A stretch of DNA of 64,000 bases from Marinimicrobium koreense (lineage in GTDB: Bacteria > Pseudomonadota > Gammaproteobacteria > Pseudomonadales > Cellvibrionaceae): NCBI RefSeq assembly GCF_003762925.1, contig NZ_RJUK01000001.1, positions 2,542,001 to 2,606,000 of the forward strand, in the 5' to 3' direction. Both the position numbers and the translations under genes were made by a program. Below the pieces are notes generated by a model. The model worked only from the letters and a program-made list of their open reading frames with translations. It was not told the DNA's origin and did no database searches. This document shows positions 55,105 to 64,000 of the stretch, one piece after another (the stretch's first letter is position 1; each line of letters opens with the position of its first letter).

Positions 55105-56331
55105 TTACAGGAAAAATAACCCGGTTACCGTGCCATACATGATAAACGCCGCCAGGGGAATGTATCCGGCGAGCGTCGCGAGCTCCACTCCCTGTGGCAG
55201 CGCGGGTCGCCACAGATTGATCAGCAGATACGCCGGAAAATAGTAGCGCGGGTCCACCATCGGGTGGGCCACCACCGCCAGGGGCGCAATGAGCAACAAC
55301 CAGTAGCAGCGCCGATCCGGGTAGGGCATGACCACCAGCGTCAGTGCCATCCAGGCCATGGGCACAAACAGCAGCCCACGCAGCCACAGATACTCCTCCA
55401 GCAGATGCAGCCAGCCGTTGTGCACAAAGAAGGTGTAGTGCGTGCGGTTATAACCGTGCTCGTTCGCGTAAAAGCTCATATAAAACGCGAACGCCGCCAG
55501 CAGCAGCCCCCACACCCAGGGGCGCCGCAGCAGGCGGACAATGCGGGGCAGCTGCTGAAGACACAAGGGTAGAAACAGCAACCAGGCACAGAACAGAAAG
55601 CCGTAGAGGTTACTGAGGTTGAAGCGCATCATTGGGTGACTGCCACTGTCCCCGATCGCCACACCACCGTTGATCAACACAAAACCGATGAACGCGCCAA
55701 ACAGCGCCAGAAAAACCGGCCCTCGCAACAGCGCATCCCGAAGCACGGCACGCCAGGCAAAAGGCCGACTTAGCGTCAGATGTTCCGTGGCCATATACAG
55801 GTAGGCCAGCCCCAGCCAGATGATGGCATCCTGACGGATCAACACCGCCCCGAAACCAAACAGGCCTGCCAGCCAGGGCCTGCGTTCAAGCACCGCCAGA
55901 AAACTGAGCGCAATAAGCAGCAGTGCCCACAGGTCGGTGTAGACCAGAAAGTAATAGGGAAATATCAGCGGTGCGAACAATAGTTGCGCGGTACGGGCCG
56001 AGGCGGTGGCGGGCCGATAACGGCGCACCATGCGGTAAAACACCGGCAATAGGCACAGCGCCACCAGCAGGTTGACCAAGCGCAGCAGATAATCGTGGTA
56101 ATAACCGATCAGGTTCATCACCGAAGCGATGATCTGGTGATAGAAGGTGGGCGTGGTGATGGTGTCAAAGGGCTCGTTGCCCCCGACGTAGTAGTGCCAG
56201 ATCTGATGCGCGTGGAAGCCCTCGTCAGAGGCCGGTCCACCCAGCACACAGGAGGCCGCGTAGCCGAAGACCACGCCGGCCCAGACAACCAGCCAGAGCG
56301 CAGCGCGGTTCGCCCCGGCATCTGCCGTCAC
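55105..56331 (-). CDS. Polytopic membrane glycosyltransferase of Alg10/DIE2 type
   Basis: The protein has 408 residues from GTG 56331, overlapping the recQ stop as GTGA. About ten transmembrane helices are visible. The N-terminal loop has DEGFH (36-40) and [11 protein letters not shown] (about 55-65), matching the DE.FH and WDP.ITT.PG.Y blocks of eukaryotic Alg10. Near the end [15 protein letters not shown] matches the Alg10 VEPRY-type motif. Alg10 is a dolichyl-phosphate-glucose alpha-1,2-glucosyltransferase (GT59) acting on a lipid-linked glycan. A bacterial version would use a polyprenyl-phosphate sugar. Donor and acceptor are unknown. Confidence 0.75.
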   Translation of the reverse strand: MTADAGANRAALWLVVWAGVVFGYAASCVLGGPASDEGFHAHQIWHYYVGGNEPFDTITTPTFYHQIIASVMNLIGYYHDYLLRLVNLLVALCLLPVFYRMVRRYRPATASARTAQLLFAPLIFPYYFLVYTDLWALLLIALSFLAVLERRPWLAGLFGFGAVLIRQDAIIWLGLAYLYMATEHLTLSRPFAWRAVLRDALLRGPVFLALFGAFIGFVLINGGVAIGDSGSHPMMRFNLSNLYGFLFCAWLLFLPLCLQQLPRIVRLLRRPWVWGLLLAAFAFYMSFYANEHGYNRTHYTFFVHNGWLHLLEEYLWLRGLLFVPMAWMALTLVVMPYPDRRCYWLLLIAPLAVVAHPMVDPRYYFPAYLLINLWRPALPQGVELATLAGYIPLAAFIMYGTVTGLFFL

Positions 56332-58151
56332 TGGGCGTGCTCCACAGCCTCCGGAGTGCCCTGGAGCACCTCGAGGAAGTCGGCGCCAAAGCGCTCCAGC
56401 TTGCTGTCCCCCACACCGCTGACATCGAGCAGCTCACCCGGGGTCTGGGGCCGTCGCTCCAACATATCCCGCAAGGTCACATCGTGAAAAATGACGTAGG
56501 GAGGCACCCCGTGCTCTTCCGCCAGCCGGCGCCGGCAGGCGCGCAACGCCTCCCACAAAGGACGATCCGCCTCGGTAATATCGGCATCGGGGCGACGGGC
56601 GGTGCGGGTGCTGGTGGGCTTGCGGGTACGGATATCCCGGCGCAGGTGCACCCGCTGCTCGCCGCGCAGAATCGGTCGGCAACTCTCGGTCAGTTGCAGC
56701 CCGCCAAAGCCTTCCGGGTCCACATCCAGATAACCGGCCGCGACCAGTTGGCGCAACACGGCCCGCCACTCATCGGCGCTCATATCCTGACCAATACCGT
56801 AGGTGGACAGCTTGTCATGCCCCTGAGCCAGCACTTTTTCGTTACTGCTGCCGCGCAACACATCGACAATATGGGTGGCGCCAAAACGCTGGCCGGTGCG
56901 GTACACGCAGGAGAGAGCCTTCTGCACCGCCTCGGTGGCATCCCAGGTCTGGGGCGGGGTCAGGCAGGTGTCGCAATTGCCGCAAGGCTCATCCAGCGTA
57001 TCGCCAAAATAGCGCAGCAGAATCTGCCGTCGGCAACTGGTGACTTCACACAGGCCCAGCATGGCGCTCAGGCGCTGCTGCTCCTGGCGTTTGAACTGGT
57101 CATTGCCTTCGGACGCGCCCATCATCTGGCGCAGCTTAACCACATCCTCCAGCCCGTACAGCAGCAGCGCCGTGGCGGGCTGGCCATCGCGTCCGGCCCG
57201 GCCGGTTTCCTGATAGTAGGCTTCAATGCTTTTGGGCAGATCCAGATGGGCGACAAAGCGCACATCGGGTTTATCAATGCCCATGCCGAAGGCGATGGTG
57301 GCCACCATTATGATGCCGTCCTCGCGCAGGAATCGGCTCTGGTGGGTTTCCCGCAGGTTCCCCGGCAAGCCGGCGTGGTAAGGCAGGGCGTTAAACCCCT
57401 CTTTCTGCAACCACTCGGCGGTCTGCTCCACTTTTTTGCGGGACAGACAGTAGACGATGCCCGCCTGCTGGGGGTACTCATCTTTGAGAAAACCCAGCAA
57501 CTGGCGGCGCGGATTGTCTTTCTGCTGCACCCGATACTGAATATTGGGCCGGTCAAAGCCGACGATAAACTGCCGGGCCTCTTCGAGCTGCAGCCGCTCA
57601 ATGATCTCTTCCCGGGTGCGCATATCCGCGGTGGCGGTCAGGGCGATACGCGGTACCTGGGGGAATTCGTTGTGCAGCAGATCCAGACGCAGGTAGTCGG
57701 CCCGGAAATCGTGCCCCCACTGGGCCACACAGTGCGCCTCATCAATCGCAAACAGGGCGATGTTGGCCTGGTGCAGAAGATCAAGGGTGCGCGGCTGGAT
57801 GAGTCGTTCCGGGGCGATGTACAGCAGGTCCAGCTCACCATCGAGCAGGGCCCGCTCGGTGTCCACTACATCGGGCCAGGCGAGGGTGGAGTTCAGAAAA
57901 CCGGCGCGCACGCCCAGCTCCCGCAGGGCGGTCACCTGGTCTTGCATCAGGGCGATCAGGGGGGAGATGACGATACCGGTGCCCGGTCGGGCGAGGGCGG
58001 GAATCTGATAACAGAGGGATTTGCCGCCGCCGGTGGGCATGAGCACGAGGGCGTCCTGGCCTTCAATGACGGCGTTGACGATGCGTTCCTGTTGGCCGCG
58101 AAAGTCGTGATAGCCGAAGACGTGCTGAAGAATGTCCTGAGGGTTCTGCAT
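56328..58151 (-). CDS. recQ: ATP-dependent DNA helicase RecQ
   Basis: The chosen start is ATG 58151 ([19 protein letters not shown]), giving 607 residues. Helicase motifs are [13 protein letters not shown] (Walker A), [14 protein letters not shown] (DEAH and aromatic-rich loop) and RAGRDGQP. A zinc-binding cluster lies near 370-395 (Cys-x15-x20, CGNCDTC). RQC and HRDC domains follow, with HRDC at about 520-595. It is involved in recombination repair. Confidence 0.96.
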   Translation of the reverse strand: MQNPQDILQHVFGYHDFRGQQERIVNAVIEGQDALVLMPTGGGKSLCYQIPALARPGTGIVISPLIALMQDQVTALRELGVRAGFLNSTLAWPDVVDTERALLDGELDLLYIAPERLIQPRTLDLLHQANIALFAIDEAHCVAQWGHDFRADYLRLDLLHNEFPQVPRIALTATADMRTREEIIERLQLEEARQFIVGFDRPNIQYRVQQKDNPRRQLLGFLKDEYPQQAGIVYCLSRKKVEQTAEWLQKEGFNALPYHAGLPGNLRETHQSRFLREDGIIMVATIAFGMGIDKPDVRFVAHLDLPKSIEAYYQETGRAGRDGQPATALLLYGLEDVVKLRQMMGASEGNDQFKRQEQQRLSAMLGLCEVTSCRRQILLRYFGDTLDEPCGNCDTCLTPPQTWDATEAVQKALSCVYRTGQRFGATHIVDVLRGSSNEKVLAQGHDKLSTYGIGQDMSADEWRAVLRQLVAAGYLDVDPEGFGGLQLTESCRPILRGEQRVHLRRDIRTRKPTSTRTARRPDADITEADRPLWEALRACRRRLAEEHGVPPYVIFHDVTLRDMLERRPQTPGELLDVSGVGDSKLERFGADFLEVLQGTPEAVEHAQ

Positions 58152-58211
58152 GGCGAGCAGTATACTGGGCGCCCCCTTTAAATGGTAGGCCACCCGAGGA
58201 AGAACGCGTAG

Positions 58212-58238
58212 GTCGGATTAGCGATAGCGTAATCCGAC
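58212..58238. repeat. REP-like palindrome GTCGGATTA...TAATCCGAC
   Basis: A 9-base perfect inverted repeat with a short loop (GCGATAGCG). It is a different unit from the GGCGGATGCG palindromes. Units of this type are scattered in many proteobacterial genomes. Confidence 0.75.
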
Positions 58239-58342
58239 GAATGGTTTTTGGACTTCGCTCCGAATGCTACGGGAGGGTATACCTTTCCAAGAGACGGACT
58301 GAGCGCATCTCCACCCAGAACCTATCGGTTTGCATCACGTTC

Positions 58343-58452
58343 GGGCCAAGGAGGGGAAGCCCTTTCAAGACACGCCGTAAACCCATCCCTGGGGGCTCGA
58401 CGCGCGGAGTCCCTCCGCTTACGGTCTTGAAAGGGCTTCCCCTCCTCGGCCC
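58343..58452 (-). repeat. Structured inverted-repeat element C
   Basis: Arms 58343-58371 and 58424-58452 are 29 bases with one mismatch. Read on the minus strand, the 5' arm ends TTTCAAGAC and the 3' arm begins GTCTTGAAA. The inner hairpin is GCGGAG/CTCCGC, and the core is CGAGCCCCCAGGGATGGG followed by TTTACGGCGT. It has the same build as elements A, B and D. Confidence 0.9.
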
Positions 58453-58541
58453 TAAATGCCTAATCTAACCCTATTTATGAACACCATAAGTGTCAAAACA
58501 AAAGGGGCTATTTCCCGAGACGTAAAGCCCGCTCCGCGGAG

Positions 58542-58640
58542 GGAGGGTATACCGTTTCGGGACCGTCACCCGCCTGGACGGCGGGTGTCGAGCCCCCATG
58601 GATGGGTTTACGGCGTGTCCCGGAACGGTATACCCTCCCG
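58542..58640 (+). repeat. Structured inverted-repeat element D
   Basis: Arms 58542-58564 and 58618-58640 are 23 bases, and the one mismatch becomes a G-T wobble. The 5' arm ends CGGGAC and the 3' arm begins GTCCCG. The inner hairpin is CACCCGCC/GGCGGGTG, and the core is CGAGCCCCCATGGATGGG followed by TTTACGGCGT. A related partial arm (GGGAGGGTATACC) lies 270 bases upstream at 58269. Confidence 0.88.
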
Positions 58641-58675
58641 CAGCACTCTAGTCGAAGCACAATGCAACGACAGAG

Positions 58676-61177
58676 TCAGTCACACACGCTTCCATTTACC
58701 TCTGGCACTTGCGCGGAACCGCTGCCGCCCTTGCTCACCTGGAAGCCGAACTCCACGGACTGGCCCGGTTGCAGGGTGCCGTTCCAGCCCAGATCGGTGG
58801 CGGTATAAGGGTTGCTGCCAGAAACCTGTGCGTTCCAACTGTTGGTGACCGACGAGCCGTCTGAATACTCCCAGTTCACCGACCAGCCATTGATCGCCTG
58901 GGCTCCCGTGTTGCTGATCAGAATAGCCGCAGTGTAGCCCGTGCTCCACTCATTGCTGATCTGATACTCACACTCGGCCAGGCCGCCATTGTCGGAACTT
59001 GAACTCGAGCTGGACGACTCACTGCTCTCGGATTCGCTGCTGCTCTGACTGCTCTGCGAACTGGAGCTGGACGAGGAGCTGCTGTCGTCACCGACAATGC
59101 CATAGGGGTCCGGCTGGGACTCGCAGGTGCTCGGCGCGATGCAGCTCTGGTTATCCTCCCAACCCCAACCGCTCTGGGTCTGTTCGCACAGCGGGTACAG
59201 CGTGCCGTACCAGTTGCACTGTTGCCCTGCGGGTTCGGAAGACGAGGAGCTGGACGACGAACTGCTGGAGCTGCTGCTACTGGAACTCGACTCGCTGCTC
59301 GACGAACTGGAGGATGAACTGCTGGACGACGAGCTTGAGGAAGAGCTGGATGAATTGCCCCCTTCGGCGTAGTCATCATGGAAGGCGAGCACCCAGGCCA
59401 GCGCACTGTTCCAATTGATGGTGATCTCGTTGGTGGACCAGGCCTCGATATCATCCAAGTAGCAGGTGGCCGGAGCCGATTCGCAGCCGCTCAGGGCATT
59501 GCGGGAAACGTCGTCCTCCAGGCCGTAGTTCGGACCGCCGGCCAATGCACCGGGCGGTAGCCACGGATAGCTGCCATCAAGGGCGCCGGCCCAGAACCGG
59601 TGGTGCGGTTCGGTCAACGCGTCTTCGCCGTGCCCGGAGACAAACGAGAACGACAGGGTATTGCGACCGAAGAGGTAATCAATCCCCGAACCCACACCGT
59701 GAGCATACTGATCGTCTCCGGTGAAGTCGTAGGCCAGCCCCAACAGGAACAGCTTGTTGGCGATCACATTGTTCGACCCCCAATAGTATTCCTCATCAGT
59801 ATTGGGCACCCGATAGCCGGTGTTGGCAATGGTGATCAGATGCGTGTCGGCCACCGACTGGATGTACTGTCGTGCATCGCTGCGCAGGCTGGCGGTGTGC
59901 TCGGACGGCACCGTGGCAAGGGACATAACCCCTGGCAGTTCCGTATCGGGCCAACCCCAGTCGATACGCTCCAGTTCATAGTTCTGCAGCGTCGGCAGGT
60001 AACGGCTGTCACCCGTGGTGATGTAAAGCTCTGCGGCGGCCCAGTAGAACTCATCGGCGGGTTCGTCGTCGCCGTAGGCGCCGCCACCGTTGTCGTAACC
60101 GCTGGTGTAGACATCCCCCGGATTCGCCTCGGCGGCGTCCCAGGCGCGCTCGGCGGCGGTCAGGCAACGATCGGAGAATTCACTGTCGATGTCGGCCCAA
60201 ATACGGGCACATTGCGCCGCTGTTGCCGCCAGGTTCAGGGTGGCGGTCACACTCGGTGGTACCAGGGCCCGGGCACTGCTGTCTTCGTGCGGCGCCAAAG
60301 GCAGACCGGTCCAACCGACGTCATGCATTTTGTGGTGCGCCATACCGGCTTTGGCTTCACCCTGGGGCACCTGCATGGACAGCAGGAACTCCATTTGCCA
60401 ACGCACTTCGTCTAGCAGATCGGGGATGCCGTTACCGCTCTCGGGAATGTTCATCGTACCGTCGGCAAAGCGATCCAGGTTGCCCCCCAGGTGCTGGGCG
60501 CGCTCGTACATATTGAGCAGTTTCCAGGCAGAGATGCCACCGTTGACCACATACTTGCCGTGATCGCCAGCGTCATACCAACCTTTGGTCACATCCAGTG
60601 AATAGTTACAGGTACCTTCCCAACAGGGAACGTCGTAGTCGCCCTGATTGACGCCCTGGTTCAGATGGCCGGCCGGACGGGACCAGCGGGCATCGGCCGC
60701 GTAGCTGGTGTTGCCACCGCCGGTGTACTGGGTTTCGATCTCGATGCCGCTGCGGTTGTGGTAAAAATATTTCAGCGAGTCGTATAGGGGGCCGGTAAAG
60801 TTGTCGGCCGAAATGGAGAACGGGTAGCTCTCATCACCGTCGATCATCAGCACATAGCCATCGCCTTCCACCGTGACATCGGAAAAGCCCAGATGGTGTA
60901 CGTGATCACCAGACGCCGGGTCCTGGCCGACCGGCACGGTTGTGCCTTCGGCGACCAATGAGCCGTTCTGATACAGACGCCAGGCTTTGCCTACCGTGCT
61001 GTCACTGACATAGGTCGCGACTTTTTCGCCGTTGGGCAGATAACCCACCTGGTTCACCCGGGGGTTACCGACGTCGGCGAATGCCTGGGAAGCCGTTGCC
61101 AAAAGTACCGCGCTGGCCAGGGTGTTACGAGCCACGGTGAACCGTGACGATTGCCGATTTGAAGCTGTTACCTTCAT
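58676..61177 (-). CDS. GH9 endoglucanase with CBM10 and CBM2
   Basis: The protein has 833 residues with signal peptide about 1-35 (ending AFAD). Domains in order: N-terminal Ig-like CelD_N (about 38-125, [13 protein letters not shown]), GH9 catalytic domain (about 130-600), poly-Ser linker, CBM10 ([11 protein letters not shown]...[11 protein letters not shown]), second Ser-rich linker, CBM2 (last ~95 residues, two Cys). GH9 catalytic residues are visible: Asp202/Asp205 in [10 protein letters not shown], His525/526, and Glu584 in [10 protein letters not shown] as proton donor. It cleaves cellulose or other beta-1,4-glucans. The build matches Cellvibrio and Saccharophagus GH9 enzymes. It starts 29 bases after the propeller lipoprotein gene. 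Confidence 0.94.
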   Translation of the reverse strand: MKVTASNRQSSRFTVARNTLASAVLLATASQAFADVGNPRVNQVGYLPNGEKVATYVSDSTVGKAWRLYQNGSLVAEGTTVPVGQDPASGDHVHHLGFSDVTVEGDGYVLMIDGDESYPFSISADNFTGPLYDSLKYFYHNRSGIEIETQYTGGGNTSYAADARWSRPAGHLNQGVNQGDYDVPCWEGTCNYSLDVTKGWYDAGDHGKYVVNGGISAWKLLNMYERAQHLGGNLDRFADGTMNIPESGNGIPDLLDEVRWQMEFLLSMQVPQGEAKAGMAHHKMHDVGWTGLPLAPHEDSSARALVPPSVTATLNLAATAAQCARIWADIDSEFSDRCLTAAERAWDAAEANPGDVYTSGYDNGGGAYGDDEPADEFYWAAAELYITTGDSRYLPTLQNYELERIDWGWPDTELPGVMSLATVPSEHTASLRSDARQYIQSVADTHLITIANTGYRVPNTDEEYYWGSNNVIANKLFLLGLAYDFTGDDQYAHGVGSGIDYLFGRNTLSFSFVSGHGEDALTEPHHRFWAGALDGSYPWLPPGALAGGPNYGLEDDVSRNALSGCESAPATCYLDDIEAWSTNEITINWNSALAWVLAFHDDYAEGGNSSSSSSSSSSSSSSSSSSSSESSSSSSSSSSSSSSSSSSEPAGQQCNWYGTLYPLCEQTQSGWGWEDNQSCIAPSTCESQPDPYGIVGDDSSSSSSSSSQSSQSSSESESSESSSSSSSSDNGGLAECEYQISNEWSTGYTAAILISNTGAQAINGWSVNWEYSDGSSVTNSWNAQVSGSNPYTATDLGWNGTLQPGQSVEFGFQVSKGGSGSAQVPEVNGSVCD

Positions 61178-61206
61178 GGTTATTATCTCCGATTATTGTT
61201 GGCGGT

Positions 61207-62352
61207 TCAGTTCCATTGCAGTAACGACTCGGGGGCGACGCGCTGATGCAATTCACGCACCTCCCTGCCCTCGAGATCCATCGTGCGCACAGACAAAGTA
61301 CGCGCATCGAGTGTCTCGGCGAATAAAAAACCGATGCGACGCCCGTCCGGGGAAAACACCGGCGCCCCATGTCGGCCTTCGCCCTGAGTGAGCTGACGGG
61401 CATTGCCCGACCGGTCACTGAGAAAAATCTGCATACTGCCTTCGTACACCTGTTCGCGCTGCGTCTCGTCGTAATGGAAATCAAAATCCACCAGCGCGGC
61501 ATAGAGCAGAGCATCCCCGTCCGCCGACCATTGCACCGGGTTCTGTACGTGATGCTCCGGGTTGGATAGACGCCGACGTTGCCCGGTCTTCAGGTCATAC
61601 TGATATAACCGGCGGGCACGATCCGGGCTGTTGACGATGTAGGCCACGGCGGAGCCATCGGGGGACCAGCTCACCCCGGTAATGACAGAGCCGCGCTCTT
61701 CTGGCTGCAGGTACGGCAGCTCGGGATCACGCTCCCCCGGGGCCGCGACAAACTCCAGGCGCGATCGACCGGGATCAAACACCACCACCGCAAGAGCACG
61801 TCCGTCGGGAGCCCAGGCGTAGTCGAGAATGTCCCGGGCCTGAGTGACCGGAGTCGCGCCGCGCGCATTGAGCTCGACCACTTCCAGTGCGGCATTCCCG
61901 GGCCGGGCGTGAATATAGGCCACCGCCTCGCCGCTCGGACTGAAGCGGGGCGATACCGCACTGTCGTCAGTGTCGCTGATGAGCTCGGGCTCGGCATTGC
62001 CGGGTTCGAGCAGGAAGATCTGCAAGCGTTCGCGATCTTTGTCCAGATGAATCTGATCGCGACCGTGACGGTTGGACATAAACACCAGCGTTCCCTGCGG
62101 CGACCAGTGCGGTTGTAAATCCCGCCAGCGCTCGCTGACCAGAACCGGCCCGCTTTCCCCGGTCGGGGACACCCGCTGCAACTGGGTCACCGGGCCCATC
62201 TTTTTCTGTACAAACGTCAGTTGGCCGGCCGCTGTGGCCGACGAGTGGGATGTGGTCTGACAGCCCGTCAGGCCGATCAGCACCAGAATCAGTACACCGA
62301 GTGCGCACTGAAACCAAGGGGAATATTGAAATCGTAAACTTTCAGTACTCAT
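61207..62352 (-). CDS. TolB/WD40-like beta-propeller lipoprotein
   Basis: The chosen start is ATG 62352, giving 381 residues with lipobox LTGC (about Cys31). PD40/TolB-like propeller repeats follow (LQPHWSPQGTLVFMSNRHGRDQIHL, VSPRFSPSGEAVAYIH, VSWSPDGSAVAYIVNS, APVFSPDGRRIGFLF). It lies between the GH6 and GH9 genes on the same strand, 29 bases before GH9. It may help recognise or respond to polysaccharide at the outer membrane. That function is inferred from position only. Confidence 0.75.
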   Translation of the reverse strand: MSTESLRFQYSPWFQCALGVLILVLIGLTGCQTTSHSSATAAGQLTFVQKKMGPVTQLQRVSPTGESGPVLVSERWRDLQPHWSPQGTLVFMSNRHGRDQIHLDKDRERLQIFLLEPGNAEPELISDTDDSAVSPRFSPSGEAVAYIHARPGNAALEVVELNARGATPVTQARDILDYAWAPDGRALAVVVFDPGRSRLEFVAAPGERDPELPYLQPEERGSVITGVSWSPDGSAVAYIVNSPDRARRLYQYDLKTGQRRRLSNPEHHVQNPVQWSADGDALLYAALVDFDFHYDETQREQVYEGSMQIFLSDRSGNARQLTQGEGRHGAPVFSPDGRRIGFLFAETLDARTLSVRTMDLEGREVRELHQRVAPESLLQWN

Positions 62353-62436
62353 GCAATAACGCTCAATCAAAGCCTGGCTGATTGTTGGCTGGCAAACAGA
62401 AGCGAGACGCCTCTATTGCGATTCGTACATCGGGAA

Positions 62437-62499
62437 GCACACCACCGCCCGAAGGCAGTGGTGTGCGACCGGCGGCGAAAGGGGGGAACACCGCCGGTC
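62437..62499 (-). terminator. Double hairpin after the GH6 gene
   Basis: Two adjacent hairpins lie after the GH6 stop: GACCGGCGG/CCGCCGGTC (62467-62499) and GCACACCAC/GTGGTGTGC (62437-62466). No long T-run follows. They may terminate the GH6 transcript or protect its 3' end before the propeller gene. Confidence 0.5.
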
Positions 62500-62523
62500 A
62501 ATTTCACCTGTTTCCGCACAACA

Positions 62524-64000
62524 TCAATCCAGCGGCGGATAGGCGTTCTGCAGGTACAGCTCGAAGGCCTCCGGGAACCAACGACCGGCATGCGGTGCAT
62601 TGGGCAATGCTCCGGTGGGAACCCCGGCGTCTTCGTTGTTTTCATTGGGGTTACACATGCCATCGTGCTGCTTGGCCGGATCGTTCGGATCTGGCTCGAA
62701 ATCCGGATCGGAGATACCGTCGGATTCACCCTGCGGTTTCACCCAGACATAGGCGTCGAGGCCCGGAGCCGGATTGGCTTGGGGACGCTCGCCCACACCA
62801 CCGGGCTGGTTACACCAGTTCCCGCGATGGTGACGACGGTCGATGCGCGACTCATCCACATAGGTATCCAGATCCGTGCTGGTCGACACGCCCGTGGGAC
62901 GATCCGGTCCACCCCAACCGTTACGGCCGGTGTCGATCAACATACCGATGTCACTCGGGAAGCCCTGTTGGATCATCGCCTGACGCCAGTCCTGCGCGAA
63001 TTCGATTTCCCCGAAGTAGGGGTTCCATTCATAGAAGGAACTGGAGCGAACCGGCTGACCACCCACCTGCAGGCTGGGGTCGGGCAGATACGGCTCTTCC
63101 AGCGGCGTGTAGTTGGCCGAGTTGGTGACAAAGCCTGCGATGCTGTCCACACCTTTGTCAGTGCCTTTGATGGTATTGCCGATAAGCTGAACGGCTTCGC
63201 TGAAGTTGTCGCTCCAGCCCAGCCAACCGCTGTGGGCAATATCAACATAGGAATACACATTGGGCAGGGTGCTCAACTCATTGAGCGCGTGCTGAATGCC
63301 ATCCTCGTAACCACCGGGTCCGGCCGCTTCCTGACAGTCGGGTTCATCAAGGTTGGTGACCAGATTGGGCAGGGAGTCGACTTCCACAATGGCGACGATG
63401 TGCAGGTCGCTGTATTCCGGCTGACCCAGCAGTTGCACGATCGGGGCGATATAGTCCTGCTGATAGATTTCGAAACCGTTCTCCGAAATCCGCAGCTCGC
63501 CGTTGGACGCCAGGGCGGCACAATCGCGATTGGGCAGGTTGTACACCACAAACATGAAGGTGTCCGCGCCCTGATTGACCGCTTCATCCAGGTGACCTTT
63601 CAGGCCGATACCGTCGGTGATCGCACCAATGCGATCCATCCACACGGCGGTATTTTCAAAGGCAATGGCCTCGCCACCGGGTTCCGCCAGTGCTTTTGCA
63701 GACCAGACCGGATCGACGTACAGGGTGGTGCCGTCAAATGGGTTGTCGACACGCGTGTAATTGCCATCGGAAGATGAGCTGCTGGAGGACGAACTGCTCT
63801 CGCTGGAGCTGCTGTCACTGCTTGAAGAATCAGAGCTGGAGGAGTCCGAACTGGACGACTCGCTGCTCGATGAGGAAGAGCTCGACGATGAAGAAGAGCT
63901 GCTGCTCCCGTCGCCATCGATCACCCCATAGGGGTCCGGTTGCGCCTCACAGGTGCTGCGGGCGATACAGCTTTCATTGTTTTCCCAGCCCCAACCACTG
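62524..64000 (-). CDS. GH6 cellulase with CBM10 and poly-Ser linker (5' end cut off)
   Basis: The frame continues beyond 64000. From the window end it reads the tail of a CBM10 ([17 protein letters not shown]), then QPDPYGV, a poly-Ser linker (about 63770-63905) and a GH6 catalytic domain. GH6 marks are [30 protein letters not shown] (Asp as acid), [28 protein letters not shown] and VKPQGESDG. It cleaves cellulose with inversion. An in-frame ATG inside the linker at 63924 is not the start. A missing N-terminal part probably includes a signal peptide and perhaps CBM2. Its CBM10 closely resembles that of the GH9 gene. Confidence 0.93.
   Translation of the reverse strand, partial: SGWGWENNESCIARSTCEAQPDPYGVIDGDGSSSSSSSSSSSSSSSESSSSDSSSSDSSSSDSSSSESSSSSSSSSSDGNYTRVDNPFDGTTLYVDPVWSAKALAEPGGEAIAFENTAVWMDRIGAITDGIGLKGHLDEAVNQGADTFMFVVYNLPNRDCAALASNGELRISENGFEIYQQDYIAPIVQLLGQPEYSDLHIVAIVEVDSLPNLVTNLDEPDCQEAAGPGGYEDGIQHALNELSTLPNVYSYVDIAHSGWLGWSDNFSEAVQLIGNTIKGTDKGVDSIAGFVTNSANYTPLEEPYLPDPSLQVGGQPVRSSSFYEWNPYFGEIEFAQDWRQAMIQQGFPSDIGMLIDTGRNGWGGPDRPTGVSTSTDLDTYVDESRIDRRHHRGNWCNQPGGVGERPQANPAPGLDAYVWVKPQGESDGISDPDFEPDPNDPAKQHDGMCNPNENNEDAGVPTGALPNAPHAGRWFPEAFELYLQNAYPPLD

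Larger units (their letters stand above)
58152..58675. other. 524-base intergenic region rich in inverted repeats
   Basis: No protein-like frame is present. It holds a REP-type palindrome (58212-58238), a partial arm (58269-58290), element C (58343-58452) and element D (58542-58640). Both flanking genes read on the minus strand, so it lies after the GH9 gene and before recQ. Confidence 0.75.

Noticed and set aside
56337-58181. Long open frame on the plus strand opposite recQ (about 614 residues)
   Set aside because: It mirrors recQ on the other strand, has no recognisable domain, and recQ is a clear full-length gene. Long antisense frames are expected in GC-rich DNA.
58676-59380. Serine-codon runs taken for a tandem repeat or CRISPR
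   Set aside because: They encode poly-Ser linkers in a GH9 enzyme, with mixed TCx/AGx codons and no constant spacer pattern.

Overview
The window looks like a piece of a chromosome from a marine or sediment gammaproteobacterium of the Cellvibrionales type (Marinimicrobium, Saccharophagus, Cellvibrio or Teredinibacter relatives). The evidence is a GC-rich coding pattern, gammaproteobacterial housekeeping neighbourhoods (ftsY-ftsE-ftsX-rpoH, recG-oxyR, phoB-phoR, ubiC-ubiA), and cellulases whose GH9, GH6, CBM10 and CBM2 domains are joined by poly-serine linkers, a hallmark of this group. The genus is inferred. I see no rRNA, tRNA, CRISPR array, prophage or transposase gene.

Layout. 1-6446 (+): an envelope redox/outer-membrane block with a di-haem-motif, hydrazine-synthase-alpha-like lipoprotein (cut by the window start), an SH3b beta-barrel protein, a second beta-barrel protein, a TlpA-like thioredoxin, a DUF4266 lipoprotein and a DUF3570 protein. 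6480-12381 (-): an SDR oxidoreductase, two carbohydrate-active lipoproteins (GH31 and a six-hairpin glycosidase) and a small membrane protein. 12434-21559 (-): a nine-gene trans-envelope cluster with one TolQ/ExbB-like channel, two TolR/ExbD-like subunits, an AgmX/TonB-like protein, three TPR proteins and two small exported proteins. It resembles the core of the Agl-Glt machine of Myxococcus. 21678-34362 (-): apbE and a complete type II secretion operon, gspC-D-E-F-G-H-I-J-K-L-M-N.

34665-58151 is mostly core genome: trmB, a DUF423 gene, rpoH, ftsX, ftsE, ftsY, rsmD, coaD, a DMT transporter, mutM, phoR, phoB, ubiA, ubiC, a dicarboxylate symporter, a thioesterase, a hydratase, a YbaK-like/HDOD regulator, recG, oxyR, an SDR protein, an Alg10-like membrane glycosyltransferase and recQ. 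58676-64000 (-) is a cellulose-degradation locus: a GH9 endoglucanase with CBM10 and CBM2, a beta-propeller lipoprotein, and a GH6 cellulase cut by the window end. The type II system is the expected exporter of such modular cellulases.

The most unusual signal is not a gene. Four long inverted repeats (two at 2878-3178, two at 58343-58640) share one architecture: 23-30 bp arms that differ between copies but match almost perfectly within each copy, an internal small hairpin, and a conserved core containing CAGGGATG followed by GCG and GTC. Arm changes are compensated, which is the covariation expected of a selected hairpin. A second group of short palindromes (GGCGGATGCG...CCGCCCTAC type) lies at 36.9-37.0 kb and 43.0 kb, and a third type lies at 58.2 kb.
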